From Schistocerca nitens (taxonomy: Eukaryota > Arthropoda > Insecta > Orthoptera > Acrididae): DNA of 64,000 bases. Location of the stretch: contig NC_064614.1 in NCBI RefSeq assembly GCF_023898315.1, forward strand, positions 114,359,501 to 114,423,500. The letters are read 5' to 3'. The position numbers and the translations under genes were made by a program. Shown here piece by piece: positions 52,025 through 63,640 of this stretch; the stretch's first letter is position 1; each line of letters begins with the position of its first letter. The notes under the pieces were generated by a model that saw only the letters and a program-made list of their open reading frames with translations, searched no databases and had not been told where the DNA came from.

Positions 52025-54214
52025 ATAATCCTGGACAAATACAAATAGTGAGTATTGTGACGAATACAGGGATTAGCGAACACAAGGCAGTTGCTGCTAG
52101 GCTGAATACCGTAACACCTACAACAATCAAAAAGTAACGCAAAGTATATCTATTTAAAAAAGATGATAAAAATGCTCTTAACGCCTTTTTAAGAGTCAGT
52201 CTTCACTCCTTCCGATCTGATCATGTAAGTGTAGAACAGTTGTGGAATGTTTTGAAAGAGATAGTATCGACAGCAATTGAGAGATATATACCGCATACAT
52301 TAATAAGTGATGGTACTGATCCCCCATGACACACAAAACGGGTCAGATCGTTGTTGCAGAAGCAACGAAAAAAGCATGCCAAATTTAGAAGAACGCAAAA
52401 TCCCCAAGACTGGCTAAGTTTTACAGAACTTTGAATATGGCACGTACTTCAATGCGAGATGTTTTAATAATTTCCACAACGAAATTCTGTTTCGAAATCT
52501 GGCAGAAAACCAGAAGATATTCTGGTCATACACAAAGCACACCAGTGGCAAGACGCAATCAATACCTTCACTGCGCAATACCACTGGTGAAGTCACTGAT
52601 GACAGTGCCACTAAAGCAGAGTTATTAAACACGGTTTTCCGTAACTCCTTCACCACAGAAGACGAAGTAAATATTCCTGAATTCCAATCAAGAACAACTG
52701 CCAAGATAAGAAACATAGAAGTAGATATCCTCGGCGTAACAAATCAGCTTAAATCACTTAATCAGATTGTATACCAGTCAGGTTCCTCTCAGAGTATGCT
52801 GATAAAATAGCTCCATATTTAGCAATTATATACAACCACTCGCTCACAGAAAGATCCGTACCTAAAGACTGGAAAATTGCTCAAGTCACACCAATACGCA
52901 AAAGGGAAGCAGGAGTAATCCGCTGAATTACAGGCCTATATCACTAACGTCGATTTGCAGTAGGGTTTTGGAGCGTATACTGTATTCGAACATTATCAAG
53001 TACCTCGAAGAAAACGATTTATTGACACATAGCACGGATTCAGAAAATATCGTTCTTGTGAAACTCAACTAGCTCTTTATACTCATGAAGCAATAAGTGC
53101 TATCGACAGGGGATGTCAAATTGATTCCATATTTTTAGATTTCCAAAAGGCTTTCGACACCGTTTCTCACAAGCGTCTTCTAACCAAACTGCGTGCCTGC
53201 GGAGTATCGCCTCAGTTGTGCGACTGGATTCGTGATTTCCTGTCAGAAAGGTCGCAGTTCGTAGTAATAGATGGAAAGTCGTCGAGTGAAACAGAAATAA
53301 TATCCGGTGTTCCCAAAGGAAGTGTTATAAGCCCTCTATTGTTCCTGATCTATATTAACGACATAGGAGACAATCTGAGTAGCCGTCTTAGATTGTTTGC
53401 AGATGATGCTGTCATTTACCGTCTTTTAAAGTCATCAGATTATCAAAACGACTTGCAAAATGATTTAGATAAGATATCTTTATGGTGCGAAAAGTGGCAG
53501 TTGACCCTGAGTAAGGAAAAGTGTGAAGTTAATCATGAGTACTAAATGAAATCAGCTAAATTTCGATTACTCGATAAGTCACACAAATCTGAAGGCTGTG
53601 AATTCAACTAAATACTTAGGGATTACAATTACAAATAACCTAAATTGGAACGATCACATAGATAATATTGTGGGTAGGGCAAACCAAAGACTGCGATTCA
53701 CTGGCAGAACACTTAGAAGGTGCAACAGGTCTACTAAAGAGACTGCTTACACCACACTTGTCCGCCCTATTCTGGAGTATTTCTGTGCGGTGTGGAATCT
53801 GCATCAGGTGAGACTGACGGATGACATCGAAAACGTACAAAGAAGGGCAGCTCATTTTGTATTATCGCGAAATACGGGAGATAGTGTCACAGACATGTTA
53901 CGTGAATTGGCGTGGCAATCATTAAAACAAAGGCGTTTTTCGTTGCGACGGGATCTTCTCATGAAATTTCAATCACAAGTTTTCTCCTCCGATTGCGAAA
54001 GCATTCTGTTGGCACCCACCTACAAAGGGAGAAATGATCATCACGATAAAATAAGAGAAATCAGGGCTCGCACAGAAAAATTTAAGTGCTCGTTTTTCCC
54101 GCGAGCCGTTCGAGAGTGGAATGGTAGAGAGACAGCTTTAAGGTGGTTCATTGAACCCTCTGCCAGGCACTTTATTATGAATAGCAGAGTAATCACGTAG
54201 ATGTAGATGTAGAT
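52025..54214 (+). mobile_element. CR1-like non-LTR retrotransposon, truncated in the endonuclease
   Basis: Begins within the endonuclease end ('GISEHKAVAARLNT', relatives GISDHKAV, near 52068) and runs to the tail '(gatgta)3'-like sequence at 54196-54213. Between them are the whole RT and C-terminal domain, in several frames. 2.19 kb. It is the best reference copy in the window for the subfamily of the minus-strand copies at 28806-30384 and 15440-17474. Confidence 0.92.
52640..54200 (+). pseudogene. LINE ORF2 reverse transcriptase, frameshifted
   Basis: RT segments in order: a WKIAQVTP-like start at 52871, 'NYRPISLTS'-like near 52925 (shifted), 'RFRKYRSCETQLALYTHE'-type near 53040, 'SIFLDFQKAFDTVSHKRLLT' near 53125 (first catalytic D), then an open frame 53216-53545: 'CDWIRDFLSERSQFVVIDGK', 'SGVPKGSVISPLLFLIYIND', 'RLRLFADDAVIYRLL' (FADD, second and third catalytic D) and 'ISLWCEKWQLTLSKEKCEV'. 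After a frameshift, 53598-54200 encodes the C-terminal domain ('NSTKYLGITITNNLNWNDHI', 'PILEYFCAVWNLHQVRL', 'HHDKIREIRARTEKFKC', 'FFPRAVREWNGRE'). The catalytic residues are intact, but the frame is broken at several points. Confidence 0.88.
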
Positions 54215-54410
54215 AGCCCTCCTTGCCACTACCCCTGATTAGAGCACAACCAGCGGTACAATCGACCGACTGGGGGGCCCAAGTCAAAAAATTATATACG
54301 GGTTGTATCGTAATTACTAGAGGAAACTGGTACTGGTGCAAAGCACACGATAGTATAAGTAAAACCTCACCAGTAAGCGAGATAATTACGAATGTGTGAG
54401 TTACCATCCT

Positions 54411-54606
54411 CCATTGACTTCTGTATGATATATTGTCCCAGTTTGAATTTGAGGCCTACTACATGGGGACTTTACATAATAATATACATTTCAAATAATT
54501 TACTTTTTGTCCTAGTTGGAATCTGAACCTTACTAGATGGGGACTTTACAAACAATTTGCATTTCAAATAGATTTGTAGGACAATATTTCATACAAAAGT
54601 CAATGG
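54411..54606. mobile_element. Small inverted-repeat element (~196 bp) with 74-bp internal repeats
   Basis: Terminal inverted repeats 'ccattgacttctgtatgata' (+8) at 54411-54438 and its partner at 54579-54606 match at 26 of 28 positions. Inside, two direct copies of about 70 bases start at 54434 and 54508 (both have 'atggggactttaca' and 'catttcaaata'). No coding capacity. MITE-like, or a foldback; no clear TSD seen. Confidence 0.65.
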
Positions 54607-56969
54607 CGGCCTGTAATAATTCATTCGCAAGTACGGTTCCAGTATGCTGGAAAAGGTTCGTTAGCAAACGGGTAAATCACATGTATATCTACACACAGCC
54701 CCTACGATATTTCCGAATAGGAGCAAAAACTTGATAGTGGCGTCCCTTCCCCCTTCGAGCGTTAGAGATAGGACGTCAAAAATTAAAAAAAAGATATATA
54801 TTTTTTTAAATGTGTTCATTTTGTACCCCATATCCTTCTGAAGAGTTTGATACATAAAATATATATGTTCAAGGAAATGTAAGACATGTTATTCGGTCTT
54901 AAGAGGGCCAAAGTGTAGTGCCACGCCTCGTTGTACAGTATTACTCTACCGCACATCACTGTATTTCGCTCTGTGGAATTCAAACGTGTATATTTTGTAA
55001 TGGAAGGCATCAAACCTATATTCAGGACAGTGGAAATTAAAATGTCCTCTGGTGCCTCTCGTGCTCCCAGTAGGCTGGTTTACATCGTAGCCCCCTTAGA
55101 AAAAACTCGCAATTAACACTGGATAGGACTAGTTGTAAGTGGGAGGATAAGAACTCTTCAGAAAATTTGCGCTCTTTATTTCCTATTAGATAATAGCTTT
55201 CTCTTTTGTGTGACATACAATTAAATATAGGAAACATCAAACCAGTAAAGACAAGAGACAAGCAAAACGGTACACATTTCTTCAATCCTTAGATACCAGC
55301 GTATTTTTTTACCTAATCTTGCTACAGCTTTACAAGGCGTGCTTTCCTTTCTGCGAAAGTATCTATTTTCTCATTAAAGTTCGTCAAATGTTTTGCTGCA
55401 CGAAAAATCAAAATGTCATCTAATACTGAAAAAGTTGTTGATACGAGTAGTACGCAAGACCGGTGTGGTTTCTCGATCTGATTACGTGCATTTTGGCTCT
55501 GTCTGCTAGATAAACGAAACAGGTCTTTCTAATATTGTAGCAATTGTAACACACCCCAAATAAGTGAGATTGTTTTGTCATAAATGGTCATTTTTATGTA
55601 CCTCATTTAAGTGAGTAACATGTCAGAATATAATTCACAAAGTACCAATATCAAATGCCTTACAGGCCTACTACAAGAAAAAAATTTTATGTTAGGGAAT
55701 AGTTTCACATTTCATTCATACTCTCCAGTTCCTCAAGCCTGCGATCGAAAAGTAGCAGTACGAAATTTTTATATAAATTTGGAATCGTCATATTCATTCA
55801 TGTAATTTGTGTGATGTTCCCGATTATTCTCCTTCCTCGATGTAACAAATAATCTTGTCTTCACTAATTCTGCAACTATTCCTGCCATTGTCAAAACTTA
55901 TTCTCTGTTTAACTTCACTAAACCTGCTAGAATTACCAGTTTAGTTATCCTGCGTTTATTCTCCGGTTAGGCGTTATTACATGTTCGTACATCTATTCCG
56001 AGAATAGAAATTACTTAAGCGGCTGCTAAGCAGGGATTGTACAACTGGTCCTCAGTGGTGTAGCGATCTGGCAAAAATTTTCTGTCAAAATTTCATTTCC
56101 TTGGAAACACCGAGAAGATAAGTATGTAGTCTTTCTTACCTGTTATTCCTGATTGTAGTTTATTTTTACACTGGCAGTCTCAGTCTATGGATTTCGCTAA
56201 AAATTATAACAATGCTGATCACTTGTACACCTAAGCAAACAGCGATTAGCAACACCTGTTCGGCTTTATTCGGCTCAGCGCCTACAGCCCCGTCCTCTTT
56301 TGTCTGAGGGAAAGTTTTTTATGTCTAGATGCGACGATGATTGCCCTGGCAGAGATATCACGTACGACATGCACGCATTTAAAAGTCAACTTATGATTCG
56401 ATTCGTTCATAAATGAACTTAGAATGTGTTTCAAAGTAATATGAATAATCGCTGGACCAACGTTTGCTGGATGCTTGGCGATTTGTGAAACAACGTTTTT
56501 TTCTTCAAGAATATGAATTTGGTGCCCCCTGAAATTTCCGGCCGGGGCAGACATCCTGGTTTGTCGCCCCCCCCCCCCCCGCCCCTTTCCTCCTAGATCC
56601 GGTCCTGCCTACACACATGGTAGTTTTGGCAATTAACTGTGATCCACCCTCGACACATAACAACAAAATTATTATTATAATGTTTACAGGCAAATAATAA
56701 ATTACTTGCGGCTCAGAGCTTGATGAAAATGCTTTCATTTGTCGTTATTTGAGTAACAGGTCTGCCAACTGAACTTGGATCTGGCACCAATAGTCAAGCC
56801 CAGGTGCACCGCATGATCTCTCTCTCTCTCTCTCGTATCACACACAAATTTGTGTTAGCATTTTCAGTTGCATCTGTAAAATGTTTGACCATATTTTCTG
56901 TTACCAAGTATTTTCATGGAAAAATTCATAAATTTTAATTGCCTACTTGTGAGTTTTCCTTACATATAA
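54607..56969. other. Unassigned AT-rich sequence with simple repeats
   Basis: Includes a C-run (about 14 C, 56567-56580) and a (TC)n tract (tctctctctctctctc, about 56818-56834). No coding or transposon signature. Confidence 0.45.
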
Positions 56970-57644
56970 TGAAACATCCCCTTAGAAAAATTTATAAATG
57001 ACAGTGCTGGAAAACCTCTACGTTATTTGATTTTCAAACAGCTGAGCAAAACTGAACGTACTCAGACATTTCTCTCTTTGCTTATTCTGATCATCACTAA
57101 ACTGACACACAATATTTTTAGCACAACGCAATCTGACTTTCAATAAGAATGGCCCTGACTAACAATAACCTATACCTTTCACGAATCACTTACCTCACAA
57201 AAATCTTTGTTACTCGAAATACTGCAATACAGCGAGGGCCAATACTGCCAGCTAAATAAAAGATTCTAACTACTGAAGACACTAACTACTGATTGGCATA
57301 TTTAGCAAATGAAAGATTTTGATGGAGAACAAACAATGTATTTACCTTAATAGTGTTCATGACATCCAGTCTTACAAATTTCCTTTTTCTGACGGACGCA
57401 TGTCCAAATCGTTCGCTCTCAAAACTCTGCCATCTCTCTCTCCACATCCACCATCCACCACTGCTGGCGGCTCACCTCCAACTGCGCAACGCTAAGCGCT
57501 GTTCACATCCAACTGACCAATGCTACAATAGCAAATATTCCAACAATGAAAACCAGCCACAGACTGCACACAGCACAGTCAGTGACTTTTATACAGAGCG
57601 CTACGTGGCGTTACCAACATGAAAACCTAAACAGCCTACTTACA
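56970..57644 (-). mobile_element. Solo LTR (675 bp), 4-bp TSD
   Basis: Plus strand begins 'tgaaacatccccttagaaaa' and ends 'aacagcctacttaca', so the unit has the TG...CA ends of a long terminal repeat. It is bounded by the 4-bp direct repeat ATAA (56966-56969 and 57645-57648), the length typical of Gypsy-type integration. No internal retroelement sequence and no second LTR flank it, as after LTR-LTR recombination. The orientation is inferred from memory of a Schistocerca repeat starting tgtaagtaggctgtttaggt. Confidence 0.7.
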
Positions 57645-57984
57645 ATAACATAAGAGTTTACGTAGTTAAAGTGTCTTAAGTTTAACACTTAAATATAAAA
57701 TTAGATGATAATTTTTGTTCTGGTCAAGTTTTTCCGATGGAAAATTGTATAATTAAAAAGTTGCATTATTAAACTAAATAAATAATTATTATATTTTCAT
57801 TCATTCTTGCTCCATAAGTAGCAAATTTTTATTAAAGCTATTACAATATGATAGGTCTAACTAAACCTAATGTTACTAAAACCTTTTACCGATTTCAGGA
57901 ATTACTTTAAATAGATACGAATTGTTTCTTCTTTTAAGATTTAATACTGGAACACAGTTTAGAAATTTATTTCTGCTGCAGTGT
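57645..57984. other. Unassigned AT-rich sequence
   Basis: Nothing recognised. Confidence 0.5.
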
Positions 57985-58915
57985 AGTTGAAAAGAAAGAC
58001 CGTGCGCTGCTGGTAAAGTTTAAAGCTGTCTTATCAGAACGGCAGCAATAACAGCGCTTCATTGCGGGAATACCGCCGAGAGTAGCAGCTGCAAAGAGGC
58101 CGCATGTCGATAAACGGGCTAAAGAATATGATCAGGAAATTTCAAGAAGCTGATGAATTAGATGGTACAGCAACGAGAAGTAGAAAGCTTCCCATTCAAA
58201 ATGGTTAAAATGGCTCTGAGCACTATGCGACTTAACATCTGAGGTCATCAGTCCCCTAGAACTTAGAACTACTTAAACCTAACTAAAGTAAGGACATCAC
58301 ACACATCCATGCCCGAGGCAGGATTCGAACCTGCGACCGTAGCGGTCGCGCGAAGCGCTCCATTCCCATGACAGTTGCTGATGAAGATGTACTTATCGCC
58401 GACCGCGCAGCACATGACTCAAATCCTGCAGCCAGCGCTCGAGATGTGTCAAGTGAATTGTCATTCTACTGGTCAACAGTAAAAAATATTTTATGGTGCA
58501 TTTTACATTGCTGTCCCTACAAAAATGAGAGTGTGCACCAAATGAAGCCCCTACATAGACTACAACGCCGTAACTTTGCCCTTCGTTTTTCGGTACTCAT
58601 GGAAATGGATGAAATGTCACCGGTGAATATCTTTTGGACGGACGAGGCACATTTAAATCTGCACGGTGCTGGGAATGCACAGAACTGTCGCATATGGTGT
58701 TCTACATGTGGTGCACGAACATCCACTGCACTGGGCTTATGTGAATGTGTGGAGTGGTTTCAGAAGCTCCTTCATTCTCGGTCCGTTTTTCTTCGAGGAG
58801 ATGCCACCCGGCAAGCCTGTTGGGTGCACAGTGACACCTGAGCGTCTGCGTTCTGGGGTCAGAAAGGGATATTGCTGGTTGATCGGCTCCCTCCAAATAC
58901 GATCCTAAACCCTGG
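57985..58915 (+). pseudogene. DUF4817-type DDE transposase, interrupted by a SINE
   Basis: N-terminal piece near 57990-58170 with 'EKKDRALLVKFKAV' and shifted 'RRPHVDKRAKEYDQEI'-type codons (relatives: KRGPMS..GLK.MI.KFE). After the SINE (58199-58353): 'MTVADEDVLIADRAAHDSNP' and 'SARDVSSELSFYWSTVKNIL' (second helical domain), 'NFALRFSVLMEMDEMSPVNI', then 'FWTDEAHLNLHGAGNAQNCR' (first catalytic D). A shift near 58690 continues in the frame 58666-58908 with 'VVHEHPLHWAYVNVWSGFRS' and 'FILGPFFFEEMPPGKPVG'. The HDGARPH box and C-terminus are absent: sequence resembling a different transposase starts at about 58930. Same family as the deleted element 5518-6167. Confidence 0.78.
58199..58353 (-). 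mobile_element. SINE, family I, head-truncated
   Basis: Plus-strand tail 'ggttaaaatggctctgagca' through head 'caggattcgaacctgcgacc' and 'gtagcggtcgcgcg', where it stops. Probable TSD 'aagcttcccattc' (58186-58198) against 'aagcgctccattc' (58354-58366), with three mismatches. Confidence 0.82.
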
Positions 58916-58929
58916 TCGGTACTGCTGTT

Positions 58930-59285
58930 CACTGCTCCAACTCGAGTGACGCATTCGACAACGCTGCCGTGGAAAATGGGGCTGTGGCATTCTGCTCCAA
59001 CACAACAATGCACGGTAATGTGCCAGTCGTCAGATCATTCACCTTGCGTGAACTAGGTTTTACTGTGCTGCCACCCTCCTTATTCGCCAGATGTGGCTCC
59101 AAGCGGTCGTGTCCTATGAAGCAATAAAAGAACTCACGCGTTGTAAGAATTTCACCACTAAACCCGAACTTCATGAAGACACCCAGATAACTACAAAGAA
59201 TGGTTTGCTACGCAAATACGGAAGCTGTCAGATAGATTGGCAGTGGTATACAGATATTGGCAGGGAATACCTGTAATATAGTCTG
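58930..59285 (+). pseudogene. Mariner-like transposase C-terminal fragment joined to a DDE relic
   Basis: Pieces near 58975-59275: 'GCGILLQHNNAR' (LLQHDNARPH-type second-aspartate box, D changed to N), 'LGFTVLPP' (followed by shifted YSPDVAPS-type codons), 'CKNFTTKPELHEDTQ' and 'MVCYANTEAV'-type codons in the alternate frame (GRKFTTK.E..E....WL). It is a different family from the DDE relic directly upstream, so this junction joins two transposases. The fragment ends before a poly-A run of about 20 A (59320-59339). Confidence 0.6.
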
Positions 59286-59912
59286 TATTTGTTTGTTCAG
59301 TAAATGGTTCCTGTGAACACAAAAAAAAAAAAAAAAAAAGAAATGATAACATTTTTGAAGGTCCTAACTGTAAACCGACATTACAGTGAGTACCAATAAA
59401 ATGTTGTCTGTACTATGTTCATTACCGTAGGTTAATACTCATTACTGTGTTTTGTCCATTATTTTACAGGTATTACGAATTACAGAACTTGCACTATTTA
59501 TACGAAGAATGGTATAATATTCCCATAAAACCATACAGGGTGTGTATTTATCTGTTCCAAGACGACTGGAAGCTGCATTAAATTCCAACAGTTTTCCCAC
59601 ATTATGTTAGGATTGGTAATGGGCTGTGTGTCTGCTGTTTCGACATTTTTGTCACCCCACCTCACAAACGTGAGCGGCAGATGTTATAGTTTTTATATTA
59701 GATTCTACGTCCGAAAAATTGTTGAAAATAGAACACACCATCATGGACAGTTGGTTGGAGAATACGTCAGGTTTACTGTCTCTTTTACAACACTAAACGG
59801 AAGAAGACGAAGTGCTACCAACTTATTGTCTACAGGCGTGAAAAACTATTCGAGCATTGACAGACTTTTTGAGCATGTGGGAGATTATATTGCTGCTCAT
59901 TAATTTTTCTAT
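59286..59912. other. Unassigned sequence with poly-A
   Basis: A near-pure A run at 59320-59339. A transposon-end-like 'cagggtgtgtatttatctgt' lies at 59536, without a partner end that I could find. A 99-codon frame (59604-59903) has no recognised motif. Confidence 0.4.
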
Positions 59913-60110
59913 GCCGGCCGGGGTGGCCGAGTGGTTCTAGGCGTTACATTCTGGAACTGCGCGACCGTTACGGTCGCAGGTTCGAATTCTGTCTCGGGCA
60001 TGGATGTGTGTGATGTCTTTAGGTTAGTTAGGTTTAAGTAGTTCTAAGTTCTAGGGGACTGATGACCTTAGAAATTAAGTCCCATAGTGCTCAGAGCCAT
60101 TTGAACCATT
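59913..60110 (+). mobile_element. SINE, family I, full length
   Basis: Complete head 'gccggccggggtggccgagt', variable arm 'gcgcgaccgttacggtcgc', box B 'ggttcgaattctg', tail 'gagccatttgaaccattt'. TSD is short and T/A-rich (about 'ttaattt') and ambiguous. Confidence 0.9.
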
Positions 60111-61116
60111 TTTTAATTTACCTATTATGTTGATCTGTTGTCTTCAATAACATAAGCAAAAAAAAAAAAAAACTATTTAGTAAGCACCACAAAAAATGAA
60201 TTGCAGCTTACCATAATAACGTTGCTAAAAAATCTCTTGTAATGAAACAAAGTATCCCACTTTGTCACGAATTACCGCGTGCGAATGTGATAGTAAGCGT
60301 GGATAAATAACGAAATCCAGTTAAAAATTGTTCAGTACGACAAGTAAGTCACTACAGTTGACAGAGTAGAAAAAACTGGCATTAACAAACGTCCAGTTCT
60401 GCAAGTTTTTCACCTTTAAATCTAGAAGATAGAGAATGAAGATAGTGACAAAACTTACGGGGAAGGAGTGGTCTTAAAATTTCTGTACTCATTGTCATTC
60501 TGCAAGCTAGTGGCTCTTTCACAGAAGAGGTGAAAATCTCGTCCCCAGTGAGGCCAAAATCGAAAAGTAACGCAGTCTCCCTGTTGAAAGTGGAACGCTT
60601 TAATGCTAAGCTAGCAGACAACTGCACAAGCGCTCCATTGTTATCCCACAGATGGCTAAGGCGGAGAATTCACCGTGTGTATGGCGAACAAAGGTGCAGT
60701 TTGTGAAGATATTGCTAACTACGACAGATTTTTTTTCTTTTTCTTCTTTATTTTCTTATGCTTCCTTTTAGAATACATTTTTTTGTTTGTTCTATAATAA
60801 GAAACGTTGCGATCTTTTGTCTTATTTGTGTTGCTACATGAATCTCCTTTCCTCTGAGTACGCAAATGTTTCGATGCACGCTTCACTTTCTCTGTAATGC
60901 GCTATGCAAAACTAAATGTAATATGCACCACTGTTGTATGAACTGAGATCGATTCGATATCGGTAGTTACAGACGGACAGTGAAGGACGGCCAACAGGTG
61001 TGCGGTATCGCGTTGTATGCGTGTTTATGTTGTGTAATAATGTTAGACAGAAGCAAATAAAAATTTAAAGCTGCGTTCTTCTCTTGGTGTTCGTTGCCAA
61101 ACTCTAACGTCATTAC
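60111..61116. other. Unassigned sequence with poly-A
   Basis: A-run near 60160-60173. No recognised gene or transposon. Confidence 0.45.
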
Positions 61117-61218
61117 CTTCGTTAAATTTGAATGTAAAACGGGTTCTTTTGCGTTTAAATAATCAAAATTTACGATCAAAATTACGAAAAGTAAATTTCT
61201 GAGAACCGTTTTCTTCAT
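61117..61218 (-). CDS. Candidate signal-peptide first exon (34 codons), unconfirmed
   Basis: On the minus strand ATG at 61218-61216 (context aaacgATG, A at -3) opens 'MKKTVLRNLLFVILIVNFDY' then 'LNAKEPVLHSNLTK'. That is a short basic N-region, a hydrophobic core of about 11 residues and a plausible cleavage region (LNA-KEP). Codon 34 is followed directly by 'gtaatg', a fair splice donor (AAG|GTAATG), giving a phase-0 exon. About 300 bases upstream are a palindromic CCAAT box (attggccaat, 61537-61547) and a GC box (ggggcggag, 61513-61521). No downstream exon was identified, so this could be chance. I do not recognise the protein. Confidence 0.2.
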
Positions 61219-62203
61219 ACGTTTCCGTCGTACCGAGCTTCCTGGACTCAAAAACGTACATCTGCTACCTCTGTGTCATCCCTTAAGAGATAATAATACT
61301 GAATATTTAATCCACATGGCTAGAAAATATCGAGTGAATTTATCAGAAAAATTCTGGACCATTCCAGGAAGTAAATCGACGGTCCCATAGTTGCCAAACG
61401 TATTCTACAATGTAGCTAGTTCTCCGTTAAACTTGCAACAGGAAGAATACATTTGCTCATTCGATGTGTTTCTTGAGCTGGCTAGGGCTGGAGAACCTCA
61501 CGCTTAGAACACGGGGCGGAGCTGGTTTCACAACGTGTATTGGCCAATAAATTTTATTCCCATTACGGTAAATATTATTTGAGTTTTAACCGTAGATACC
61601 TATATTATCCGGATGCATCGGCTGCAACTCAAACATCATCAGTAAAGAGAAGGGGAATTTTTGTGGTTGGCTTTCCTCTTCAGCAGCTGTCGTAGTTATT
61701 TTTGTTTTTCTGTCTTATGAGAATTGAAAACTAAAGAAACTCATTTATCAGAAGCGAATCCCTTTTTTAACATCACCAGACACTACTAACGTTATGAGTA
61801 AATGTAATTCATTTTAATATTACATTCTTGAAAACGGTTTTGTTTTTGAATGGTTTCATTGGCGCCACCACTAACACATAAGAAAATAAATGAAAAGACA
61901 GCACAATGCTGATTACAGAACGCGAACAGCCACAAAGAAATTTCATAAGATGAGAATAACATACAGTTTCGAATCAGAAAAGCAATTTCCGCAAGGAAAT
62001 CTTTCGCAGTGGCCGAAAAATGGGACTCCAAAGCCGAAATGAAAATTAAACAATTGAGTTACTGCAATGCGTTTCCAGTTTTTGGTACTATGAAAGGACA
62101 GGCATTGTGATGAGAATGTGAAACGAGGAAGCAAAAGTGCTGACAGCAACGTATCGAATATGTCATCCTTAAGCAAAACTGACGTTCATACTATAAAAAC
62201 CAA
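61219..62203. other. Unassigned sequence
   Basis: Apart from the CCAAT and GC boxes near 61513-61547 nothing was recognised. Confidence 0.45.
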
Positions 62204-62215
62204 TGGGACAAAATG

Positions 62216-62303
62216 AAACTTCCTGGCAGATTAAAACTGTGTGGAGGACCGAGACTCGAGCTCGGGACCTTTGCCTCTCGCGGGCAAGTGCTCTACCAAC
62301 AAA
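62216..62303 (-). mobile_element. SINE fragment (same family as 4841-5205), 11-bp TSD
   Basis: Direct repeats 'gggacaaaatg' at 62205-62215 and 62304-62314. Contains only the end 'gaaacttcctggcagattaa' through the tRNA-like box B strand (actcgagctcgggacc) to 'gtgctctaccaac', so it is truncated inside the tRNA-like head. Confidence 0.9.
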
Positions 62304-62314
62304 GGGACAAAATG

Positions 62315-63208
62315 TACCGTTACCCGTAACGATTACAGTATAACTACTGGTGATGCTTTATCAATAAATCGGTAAGCGCATGATGAATGAGCTTTTCAAT
62401 TTTCAGACAACTAGAAAAACAGAGGAATCAAAGTAACAAGAAGAGGTTACCCTAGGTGAGTTTGGGATGGAATTTCTATGCATTACCTTGCAGTTGTTTC
62501 ATTTTGCTCGTAGTTTATTTCCAGGTTGTTTCACAATTACGGCACCTAAGTGTATTTGCTGCAAGAGACTGTCACATTAAATACTAAGGTGTTTGTGGCA
62601 GAATCTGACTCAGTGGAAAACGCTGATTGTAATTTAGTGTCATCTTGGGGACTACTGGAAAGGCTTAAGAACGCTTTTAAAATAGTTCCTGCACACATCA
62701 AATTATCTCCTTGGGCAACTGTTCATCTGCTCTTCCTTAGGTAAAAAGTTGAAGGTCACATAATTCGGTCGAAACCAGAAATGGCATGGAGGCTAGACAC
62801 CTTTCTGTTTACATTACCGTGCAATAACCTGACAAAGTTGAAAACTGGTAAGGGAGCGAGTTTAGATGAAATGAAGTTTATGAACAAAAATAAAAATTAG
62901 GAGACCAAACTTAAGTCATTGCTTCCGTAAGGAATACCGTTAATCGCGCCTACACAACTAACAAACGCTAAAATGAGTGTCACTGAAGATTGTTAGAGTC
63001 GTTTTCAACGATTTGATAACTCGAGGTCACAGTAGGAAACCACAATACGTCACTCTTTGGCAAAGACGAAACATCACTTGGTTAAGGAAGTATCAAAGTA
63101 AAGGCACACCTATTTTGCCTTATGTGTCAACACTCAATAGTTTCTGAGAATGTGACAAAGTTTTGATGCGCCTTCACCAGTTCACGCTCGCGTCTTTAAA
63201 TCAAGCAA
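62315..63208. other. Unassigned sequence
   Basis: Nothing recognised. Confidence 0.45.
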
Positions 63209-63210
63209 AT

Positions 63211-63275
63211 CGGTGGTGTAGTGGTAACAATACAATTTCGAATTCTTGCGCTCCGTTTTCAGATCCAGTCGTACG
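63211..63275 (+). tRNA. tRNA-like sequence (probable pseudogene or SINE head)
   Basis: Box A 'tggtgtagtgg' and a weak box B 'ttttcagatcc' at about 40 bases distance. The anticodon arm and acceptor stem are not convincing. Confidence 0.35.
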
Positions 63276-63473
63276 TTGCTTTTCTTTATTTTGTTGTCGC
63301 TGAAGTGTGTAACATTAAAATTTTTGTAACGCTGAGAAATAAAACGGAATTACTAACAAAGGAAATAAGCGTTTCGCATCTTATTTAAAGTAAATGTTAT
63401 CTTCAAAGATCTCATATATAGATTTATATAATTAACAGTAATTGAAAATGAAAAACATATAAATTCTAAAATG

Positions 63474-63640
63474 AAACTTCCTGGCCGGACCGAGACTCGA
63501 ACTGGGGACCTTTGCCTTTCGCGGGCAAGTGCTCTACCGACTAAGCTACCCAACCACAACTCACGCCCCGTCCTCACAGCTTTAATTCCGCCAGTACCTC
63601 GTCTCCTACCTTCCAAACTTTACAGAAGCTCTCTAGTATT
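63474..63640 (-). mobile_element. SINE (same family as 4841-5205), single arm
   Basis: Plus-strand 'gaaacttcctggccggaccg' shows a deletion of the linker between the tail and tRNA-like part. It continues through 'actcgaactggggaccttt', 'gctctaccgactaagctacc', 'cctcacagctttaattccgc' to 'tttacagaagctctc'. TSD unclear. Confidence 0.82.
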
